64,000 nt of DNA. Source: Synechococcus sp. HJ21-Hayes. Lineage in GTDB: Bacteria > Cyanobacteriota > Cyanobacteriia > PCC-6307 > Cyanobiaceae. The DNA lies in contig NZ_JAGQBW010000004.1 of assembly GCF_024345835.1 (NCBI RefSeq), positions 1-64,000 of the forward strand. The letters run 5' to 3'. Position 1 is the first letter of the stretch, and the number at the start of each line of letters is the position of its first letter. A model generated the notes under the pieces. It was given only the letters and a program-made list of their open reading frames with translations. It had not been told where the DNA came from and did no database searches. The translations under genes and the position numbers were made by a program. Below, piece by piece: positions 58,434-64,000 of the stretch.

Positions 58434-58653
58434 GATCGCTCCGAAGATCGTCCAGAAGATCAGGGAATGAGCGGCCTTGAAGCCGCTCTCGCCACTGGTG
58501 CACCGAGACCAACATCTGCGGCCGTGCGCCACGCACTTCGCGCTCCAGCATCAAGCGAGCCTGTTCCTGCATGCTGCGATGGTTGAGGGCCGCCAGTTCT
58601 CGCAGGCCCTCGTACACCTCATCCGGAATTCCTCGCAGGCTCAACGAAGCCAT
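58423..58653 (-). CDS. FitA/VapB-like antitoxin
   Basis: The 76-residue protein has MASLSLRGIPDEVYEGLRELA, a ribbon-helix-helix DNA-binding start, then NHRSMQEQARLMLEREV, the second helix, and a C-terminal toxin-binding tail (QWRERLQGRSFPDLLDDLRSDRER). It should neutralise the PIN toxin encoded directly downstream and repress the pair. The ATG at 58653 was chosen over a GTG just before it. The gene lies 18 bp downstream of hisS in the opposite sense of position, both read leftward, so the pair may be co-transcribed from a promoter between hisS and itself or be read from hisS upstream DNA. Confidence 0.82.
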   Translation of the reverse strand: MASLSLRGIPDEVYEGLRELAALNHRSMQEQARLMLEREVRGARPQMLVSVHQWRERLQGRSFPDLLDDLRSDRER

Positions 58654-58671
58654 CACGGCACTCTGGTGATC

Positions 58672-59946
58672 TCAAAATGCTACCGGCTTCAGCCGCTCAA
58701 GCAGCCCGGCTAGATCAGCGAGGGGAAACGCCATCTCCTCCGCAGCTTGCCCGCGCAGCGGCTGGAGCAGCACCACGCCCCGCTCCAGCTCGCCCTCGCC
58801 GAGCACGGCGGCCCAGGTGGCGCCGCTGCGGTTGGCTCTCTTGAACTGCTTACCGAAGGCCGAGCCGCTGGCATCCAGCTCCACACTGAGGCCCGATCGG
58901 CGCAGCTGGCGGGCCAGCACCGAGGCGGCCGCCTCGGCGGCCTCGCCGCGATTCACGAGATAGAGATCCGGCGCAGGGGCCGGGTTGGCTTCCCCCTGGG
59001 CCAGCAGCAGCACCAGCCGCTCCATCCCCAGGGCCCAGCCGATGGCGGGGGTGGGGTCACCACCCAGCTGCTCCACCAGGCCGTCGTAGCGGCCGCCGCC
59101 GCACACGGTGGCCTGGGCCCCCAGCTGGCTGGAGGTGATCTCAAAGGCAGTGTGGCTGTAGTAGTCGAGCCCGCGCACCAGCCGGGGATTGAGCGTGAAG
59201 GGGATCTCCAGGGCCGCCAGGCCCGCCTTCACCAGCTCAAAGCGCTCGCGGCTCTCGGGGGCCAGGGCATCCGCCAGCGTGGGGGCACCGGCCAGCAGCT
59301 CCTGGGTGGTGGCGTTCTTGGAATCGAGGATGCGCAGGGGATTGCGCTCCAGCCGGTCTTGCGAATCGGGATCGAGCTGTTCGCGGTGCTGCTGCAGAAA
59401 AGCCACCAGCTGCTCGCGGTAGCGGGCCCGATCGGCGCCGCTGCCGAGGGTGTTCAGCTCCAGCGCCAGGCCCTGCACGCCCAGATCCGCCAGCAGATCC
59501 CAGGCGATGGCGATTGCCTCCACATCGGAGCGGGCGTCGGCGAAGCCGAGCAGTTCCAGGCCGATCTGGTGGAACTGGCGCTGGCGGCCGGCCTGGGGGC
59601 GCTCATAACGGAACATCGGCCCGCCATACCAGAGCCGTTGCGGCCCCTGGCTCAGCAGGCCGTGCTGGATCACGGCCCGCACCACCGAGGCCGTGCCCTC
59701 CGGCCGCAGGGTGCAGCTGCGATCACCGCGATCGGTGAAGGTGTACATCTCCTTGCCCACCACATCGGTGGCCTCGCCGATGCCGCGGGCGAACAGCTCC
59801 GTGGCCTCCAGCAGCGGGGTGCGGATCTCCTGCACAACGGCGCGGCGGAAGTGCTCGTGGGCCGTGGCCTCCACCCGCTGCCACAGGGGTGTCTGCCCCG
59901 GCAGCAGATCCACCATGCCCCGCATGCACTGCAATTTCGCCACCAT
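58672..59946 (-). CDS. hisS: Histidyl-tRNA synthetase
   Basis: The 424-residue class II synthetase has [14 protein letters not shown] near the N-terminus, [32 protein letters not shown] (motif 2), [15 protein letters not shown] (histidine-binding motif), [14 protein letters not shown] and [12 protein letters not shown] (motif 3), followed by an anticodon-binding domain with [13 protein letters not shown]. It charges tRNA-His in the cytoplasm. It is a core gene marking the edge of the variable glycan region on this side. The ATG at 59946 is preferred to upstream in-frame codons, which would reach into the divergent galE region. Confident identification. Confidence 0.96.
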   Translation of the reverse strand: MVAKLQCMRGMVDLLPGQTPLWQRVEATAHEHFRRAVVQEIRTPLLEATELFARGIGEATDVVGKEMYTFTDRGDRSCTLRPEGTASVVRAVIQHGLLSQGPQRLWYGGPMFRYERPQAGRQRQFHQIGLELLGFADARSDVEAIAIAWDLLADLGVQGLALELNTLGSGADRARYREQLVAFLQQHREQLDPDSQDRLERNPLRILDSKNATTQELLAGAPTLADALAPESRERFELVKAGLAALEIPFTLNPRLVRGLDYYSHTAFEITSSQLGAQATVCGGGRYDGLVEQLGGDPTPAIGWALGMERLVLLLAQGEANPAPAPDLYLVNRGEAAEAAASVLARQLRRSGLSVELDASGSAFGKQFKRANRSGATWAAVLGEGELERGVVLLQPLRGQAAEEMAFPLADLAGLLERLKPVAF

Positions 59947-60012
59947 CAGCCCATCGCTGAAAGCCAGTCTGCAGGGGAGCCCTAGCCTCACAGCGCAACG
60001 CCCCCAACCGCT

Positions 60013-61047
60013 GTGGCCCAGCTCCTGATCACCGGCGGTGCCGGCTTCATCGGCAGCCACACCTGCCTAGTTCTGCTGGAGGCGGGCCACAGCCTGGTGG
60101 TGCTCGATAACTTCGCCAACAGCTCCCCCGAAGCGCTGCGGCGAGTGGCTGAGCTGGCGGGCCCCACCGCAGGCCAGCGGCTGCAGGTGCTGGAGGGCGA
60201 CATCCGCAGCCCGGCTGATCTGGATCGCGCCTTTCGCATGGGCGCCATGGAGGCCGTGATCCACTTCGCCGGGCTCAAGGCCGTGGGCGAATCGGTGGCC
60301 CATCCCCTGCGCTATTGGGATGTGAACCTGGCCGGTAGCCGCTGCCTGCTTGCCGCCATGCAGGCCCACAACTGCCGCACCATTGCCTTCAGCAGCAGCG
60401 CCACCCTCTACGGCATGCCGGAGCAGGTGCCGATCCCCGAAACCGCGCCGATCCGCCCGATCAACCCCTACGGCCACAGCAAAGCGGCCGTGGAGCAGCT
60501 GCTGGCCGATCTGGCCGCCAGTGAAGCGGGTTGGCGCATCGCCCGGCTGCGCTACTTCAACCCCGTGGGGGCCCACCCCAGCGGCCGCATCGGCGAAGAC
60601 CCCAACGGCATCCCCAACAACCTGTTCCCCTTCGTGAGCCAGGTGGCCGTGGGCCGGCGCCAGCAGCTGGAGGTGTTTGGCGGCGACTGGCCCACCCCCG
60701 ATGGCACCGGCGTGCGCGATTACATCCACGTGATGGACCTGGCCGAGGGCCACCGCAGCGCCGTGGAGCACCTGCTGAGCCAGGGCCCCCAGCTGCTCAG
60801 CCTCAACCTCGGCAGCGGCAGCGGCCACTCGGTGCTGGAGGTGGTGCAGGCCTTTGCCCAGGCCAGCGGCCGGCCGGTGCCCTACGCCGTGGTGGATCGC
60901 CGCCCCGGCGATGCCGCCACCACCGTGGCCGATCCAAGCCTGGCAGCAGACGTGCTGGGCTGGCGCACCCGCCGCAGCCTGGCGGACATGTGCCGCGACG
61001 GCTGGGCCTGGCAGAGCGCCAATCCCCAGGGCTACGGCGCCGCGTGA
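60013..61047 (+). CDS. galE: UDP-glucose 4-epimerase
   Basis: The 344-residue SDR has [19 protein letters not shown] (NAD loop), [47 protein letters not shown] (Tyr/Lys pair) and [12 protein letters not shown], then [18 protein letters not shown]; these are GalE signatures. It interconverts UDP-glucose and UDP-galactose, supplying galactose units for surface glycans. The GTG start at 60013 lies 66 bp from the divergent hisS start. Its stop overlaps the next gene by three bases (GTGA), so the two are translationally coupled. Confidence 0.95.
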   Translation: MAQLLITGGAGFIGSHTCLVLLEAGHSLVVLDNFANSSPEALRRVAELAGPTAGQRLQVLEGDIRSPADLDRAFRMGAMEAVIHFAGLKAVGESVAHPLRYWDVNLAGSRCLLAAMQAHNCRTIAFSSSATLYGMPEQVPIPETAPIRPINPYGHSKAAVEQLLADLAASEAGWRIARLRYFNPVGAHPSGRIGEDPNGIPNNLFPFVSQVAVGRRQQLEVFGGDWPTPDGTGVRDYIHVMDLAEGHRSAVEHLLSQGPQLLSLNLGSGSGHSVLEVVQAFAQASGRPVPYAVVDRRPGDAATTVADPSLAADVLGWRTRRSLADMCRDGWAWQSANPQGYGAA

Positions 61048-61916
61048 AGGCCCAGCGGATCCTGCGGGAAGCCACCGCCTGTCTCGCCTCGCTGCGCTGG
61101 CACAAGCCCCATCAACTGGCGGTGCTGGCCCTGTTCAAGAACGAGGCCCACGTGTTGGCCGAATGGGTGGAGCACTACGCCGCCGAGGGGGCCACGGCTA
61201 TCCACTTGGTGAACAACAACAGCACCGACAACTACCTCACCCCGCTGGCTCCCTTCCTCGCCAGCGGCCTGGTCACGCTCCACCACGACAGTCGCCTGCA
61301 TGCCCAGCGCACGATCTACAACGAGCAGCTCCAGCGCCTGCGGCCCCTCTGCCACTGGCTACTGGTGTGCGATCTCGACGAGTTCGTGTATGCCCGCGGC
61401 AGCCATCAGCGCTGCGTCGATGCGTTGCGGCAGCTCAGCCCCCTGGTGAGCAGCGTGCAGATCCCCTGGAAGATGTTCGGCTCCTCCGGCCATGGGCGGC
61501 AACCGGCCGAGGGAGTGCGGGCAGGCTTCATCCACCGGGCCAATGCCGACAACCGGCTGCAGCCCCATCCCTGCATGCCCACTCCCCACGCGATCGCCGG
61601 CAAAACCATCGCCCGCAGCTCCCGCATCCGCAGCCTCGATGTACACAGCTGCAACCTGCTCTGGGGCCGGCGCATCCTTCCCGATGGCAGCCCCGCCCGG
61701 CGCGGCAGCTTCCAGCCCATCAGCGAGGCGTTACTCACCCGCAGCGCGTTGCATCTCAACCACTACGCCATCCAATCTGAGGAGCTGTTCCGCAGCGTGA
61801 AGATGAGCCGCGGCGATGTAAACAGCACCGACTACAGCAACGTGCGCGATCTAGCCTACTTCCACCGCTACGACGTGAACGAACTACGGGATGAGGAACT
61901 GGCCAGGCGGTGCTGA
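61044..61916 (+). CDS. Glycosyltransferase family 92/GT2-like protein
   Basis: The 290-residue protein has VLALFKNEAHVLAEWVEHY, HLVNNNSTDNYL and WLLVCDLDEFVYARG (the DxD-like DLDEF), followed by IPWKMFGSSGH and SLDVHSCNLLWG, ending with LNHYAIQSEELF. This order is typical of the DUF23/GT92-like transferases that modify surface glycans. The GTG at 61044 overlaps the galE stop. Its last 49 bp overlap the 3-prime end of the convergent cca gene. No membrane segment is visible. The sugar acceptor is unknown, though galE upstream suggests a galactose donor. Confidence 0.8.
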   Translation: MKAQRILREATACLASLRWHKPHQLAVLALFKNEAHVLAEWVEHYAAEGATAIHLVNNNSTDNYLTPLAPFLASGLVTLHHDSRLHAQRTIYNEQLQRLRPLCHWLLVCDLDEFVYARGSHQRCVDALRQLSPLVSSVQIPWKMFGSSGHGRQPAEGVRAGFIHRANADNRLQPHPCMPTPHAIAGKTIARSSRIRSLDVHSCNLLWGRRILPDGSPARRGSFQPISEALLTRSALHLNHYAIQSEELFRSVKMSRGDVNSTDYSNVRDLAYFHRYDVNELRDEELARRC

Positions 61917-63121
61917 TCCAGCCGCTCCGCCCGCAGTTGCCGCAGGCGTTCCCCCAGGGCCGGCCCCGGATTCAGGCCCTCCTGGGCCATCAGCTCCGCA
62001 GCGCTGAGGGGAGCGGGCACATGCCGCCAGTGGGCCCACCAGTGCAGCAGCGGCCGCCTGGGACCAATCCCAGTGGCCAGGGCCAGGGCCACCGCCTCAG
62101 GGCTGAGGCCCGGGGCCTCGAGCAGGGCGCACCAGGCCGAGGGACAGCCGGGTAAGGGCTCGGCCAGCCGCCGGCGCAGCTCCAGCCATTGGGCCAGAAG
62201 TTTGTGCTGGCGATGGGGCAATTGCAGTCGCTCCGCCAGGGCCAGCGGGTCCGCCGCACCCGCCACCAGGGCCGCCAGCAGTGGCAGGCCCAGCCGCTGG
62301 GCCCAGGCCAGGCGGCGGCGCCAGTGGCGATCGGCCTGGAGCTGGGCATCGAGCAGAGCCATCCCACCCCAACCCTGCAGGGCCGCCAGGGCCTGGCACC
62401 AGGGCTCCCGCTCCAGCAAGAGCTCCAACTCCATCCGCAACCGCGTGCCCAGGGCGGGCGGCGCCTGGGTTGGGTCGTCTCCTGGCGTCCAGGCCCAGGG
62501 CCAGGCCGCCAGGGTGGCGGAGGCCTGCTGGGCGCTCTCGGGCGCCAGCGCAAACCCCAGCCGAGCGCTGTAGCGGGCCGCCCGCAGTAGCCGGGTGGGA
62601 TCGTCGCGCAGGCTGTGGGGATGGAGCAGCCGCAGCTGCCGGCGGGCCAGATCCGCCTGGCCGCCATGGGGATCCAGCAACACGGCACCAGAGCCATCCC
62701 CCGCCAGCAGCAGGGCCATGGCATTCACGCTGAAGTCGCGCCGGGCCAGGTCGTCGTCGAGGCGACCGAGCTGAACGCTGGGGTTCTCGGCCGGCTGGGG
62801 GTACACCTCCTGGCGGGCGGAGGCCAGATCCACGAGCCAGGCTCCGCCGCCTGGCAACCGCAGCTCCAGCTCCACCGTGCCGAAAGCACCATGGGCGCGC
62901 GCGCTGGCCGGCAGCTGCAGCCGTTCCACCAGCGCAGCCGCCTGACCCTCCACCACCAGATCGAGATCCGGCAATCCGCGCCAGGGGTCGTTGTGCACGC
63001 GGTGCAGCAGCAGATCGCGCACGGCACCGCCCACCAGCGCCAGCCGCTGGCCCGCCGCCACAGCGATCAGGGCCTGAACAAGCTGGGGCGGAACGCCAGG
63101 GATCTCCACGGCACGTGCCAC
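61868..63121 (-). CDS. cca: CCA tRNA nucleotidyltransferase / poly(A) polymerase family protein
   Basis: The 417-residue protein has ALVGGAVRDLLL (nucleotidyltransferase loop), DLDLVVEG (catalytic aspartates), RRDFSVNAMAL and RDDPTRLLRAARYSARLGF. These are class II CCA-adding enzyme and bacterial poly(A) polymerase motifs. It adds or repairs the CCA end of tRNA, or in some species acts as one of a split pair. The GTG start is at 63121. The very GC-rich, Ala/Leu-rich C-terminus, ending in a serine-rich tail, overlaps the glycosyltransferase gene on the other strand. Core housekeeping gene. Confidence 0.9.
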   Translation of the reverse strand: MARAVEIPGVPPQLVQALIAVAAGQRLALVGGAVRDLLLHRVHNDPWRGLPDLDLVVEGQAAALVERLQLPASARAHGAFGTVELELRLPGGGAWLVDLASARQEVYPQPAENPSVQLGRLDDDLARRDFSVNAMALLLAGDGSGAVLLDPHGGQADLARRQLRLLHPHSLRDDPTRLLRAARYSARLGFALAPESAQQASATLAAWPWAWTPGDDPTQAPPALGTRLRMELELLLEREPWCQALAALQGWGGMALLDAQLQADRHWRRRLAWAQRLGLPLLAALVAGAADPLALAERLQLPHRQHKLLAQWLELRRRLAEPLPGCPSAWCALLEAPGLSPEAVALALATGIGPRRPLLHWWAHWRHVPAPLSAAELMAQEGLNPGPALGERLRQLRAERLDQHRLASSSSRSSFTS

Positions 63122-63183
63122 GAACCGTGGCCTTCAAGGCAGCATCATGGCGAAGACCCTGCCCTGGCAACAGACGGCAAGCC

Positions 63184-64000
63184 ATGTGCGGACTGTTCGG
63201 CAGTGTGGGGCTGGCACTGACGCCAACGCAGCAGAGAGCCGCCATCAATGCCCTGCGCGGCCGCGGCCCCGACAGCCAGGGGCAATGGAGCGATGGCCAG
63301 GCAACGCTGCTGCACACCCGCCTGGCCATCCAAGACCTCTCCCCCCTGGGACACCAGCCGATGGCATCGCCCAGCGGCGATCTTGTGCTGGTGTTCAACG
63401 GGGAGATCTACAACCAGCAGGAGCTGCGGCGCGAGCTGGAAGGCCACGGCCGGAGCTTCCACTCCCACAGCGACACCGAGGTGCTGCTGCAGGGCCTGCG
63501 GCAGTGGGGATCAGGCCTATGGGACCGCCTCAACGGCATCTTTGCCGTGGCGGCCTGGGAGCCCCAACAGCAGCGGCTCACCCTGGCCCGCGATGGCTTC
63601 GGCGTGAAACCGCTGCTGTGGCATCGGGATGGCAACAGCTGCGCCTTTGGCTCCGAACTCAGCGCCTTCGAGGCCACCGGCCTCGCCAGCCGGCGCCAAC
63701 TCAACCCGGATGCCCTGGACAGCTACAGCTTCTGGGGCGCGGTGACGGCACCCGCCAGCCTGCTGGCCGGTGTGGAGGTGTTCCCGGCGGGGCACTGGGG
63801 CCACTGGACGGCGGAGCGGGGCTGGCAGCTGCAGCGCTTCGATGACAGCCAGGCCCCCCTGGCCGCGGTGCCCACCAGCCTCCCGGAGGCCACCGCGGCG
63901 GTGGAGCAGGCCCTGCAGCAGGCCGTGACACGCCAGGTGATCGGCGATGTGCCGGTGGGCCTGTTCCTCAGCGGCGGCCTCGATTCGGGCCTGCTGGGGG
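63184..64000 (+). CDS. asnB: Asparagine synthase-like glutamine amidotransferase (fourth copy), cut by window end
   Basis: At least 272 residues are visible: Cys2 (MCGLFGSV), RGPDSQGQW, FNGEIYNQQEL, ARDGFGVKPLL and, at the window edge, SGGLDSG (263-269). The Ser at the end of the loop is Gly in this copy, as in the copy at 40832. The protein continues beyond 64000. It starts 62 bp from the divergent cca gene. It is in a GC-rich core-like setting, so it may be the cell's true asparagine synthase, but asparagine-synthase-like genes at O-antigen loci are also common. The end is unseen. Confidence 0.85.
   Translation, partial: MCGLFGSVGLALTPTQQRAAINALRGRGPDSQGQWSDGQATLLHTRLAIQDLSPLGHQPMASPSGDLVLVFNGEIYNQQELRRELEGHGRSFHSHSDTEVLLQGLRQWGSGLWDRLNGIFAVAAWEPQQQRLTLARDGFGVKPLLWHRDGNSCAFGSELSAFEATGLASRRQLNPDALDSYSFWGAVTAPASLLAGVEVFPAGHWGHWTAERGWQLQRFDDSQAPLAAVPTSLPEATAAVEQALQQAVTRQVIGDVPVGLFLSGGLDSGLLG

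Noticed and set aside
58747-59985. Long open frame on the plus strand opposite hisS
   Set aside because: It is antisense to all of hisS, with amino acid content typical of GC-rich mirror frames, while hisS has all class II motifs.
1-64000. CRISPR array, rRNA operon, tRNA genes or prophage
   Set aside because: No regularly spaced repeats, rRNA-like conserved segments, structural phage genes or complete tRNA folds were seen on either strand.

Overview
The window is GC-rich cyanobacterial DNA, most likely from a marine or freshwater picocyanobacterium (Synechococcus/Cyanobium type). That placement is inferred from the GC-rich core genes at the right end (hisS, galE, cca) and from copies of the cyanobacterial HIP1 palindrome GGCGATCGCC (10037-10046, 28527-28536, 49697-49706, and GCGATCGC at 61590-61597). 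No rRNA, tRNA or CRISPR array was found. Almost everything else is a large surface-polysaccharide (O-antigen or capsule) locus, with signs of horizontal assembly such as patches of visibly lower GC, an insertion sequence and several toxin-antitoxin genes.

Layout. 1-9.1 kb: a minus-strand block with a Wzy-like polymerase, a Wzx-like flippase, two paralogous GT4 glycosyltransferases, an SGNH hydrolase and a membrane sugar-phosphate transferase that has lost its catalytic Asp-Glu pair. An intact paralogue is transcribed divergently (7718-9097). 9.3-12.4 kb: a complete ISAs1-type element with a frameshifted transposase and a 10-bp target duplication, a lone AT-richer glycosyltransferase, and about 630 bp without a recognisable gene. 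12.4-54.2 kb: 38 genes, all on the minus strand, with no gap above 23 bp and mostly overlapping stop/start codons, so probably one very long operon or a few nested ones. Right of it lie a RES/Xre toxin-antitoxin pair, a GT4, a decayed and an intact VapBC-type pair around a GT2, then hisS, and on the plus strand galE and a glycosyltransferase, a convergent cca, and the start of a fourth asparagine-synthase-like gene.

In transcription order (54.2 down to 12.4 kb) the long run starts with a UDP-uronate epimerase and a Wbp-type pathway (wbpA, D, E, B) predicted to make UDP-GlcNAc(3NAc)A. Next come a PglK-type ABC flippase, an L-2-hydroxyglutarate oxidase, an SDR epimerase, an aminotransferase, a methyltransferase, asparagine synthase and an acetyltransferase. 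The middle is a module with NodB-like deacetylases, WbqC, a CgeB-like glycosyltransferase, another asparagine synthase, a formyltransferase-like protein, two Gfo/Idh oxidoreductases, neuA, a 2-hydroxyacid dehydrogenase, neuB, neuC and a KpsS-like protein, pointing to a CMP-linked nonulosonic acid. Then rfbF/rfbG, an RmlC-like epimerase, a C-methyltransferase, an aminotransferase and a formyltransferase suggest a CDP-linked, branched, N-formylated amino sugar. The run ends with glycosyltransferases, a third asparagine synthase, a WecA-like initiating transferase and a FlaA1/CapD-type dehydratase.

Most notable ideas: LhgO in the operon may recycle the 2-hydroxyglutarate made by WbpB; four glutamine amidotransferases of the asparagine-synthase family probably amidate sugar acids; the CDP-sugar pathway and the nonulosonate module both carry uncommon enzyme combinations.
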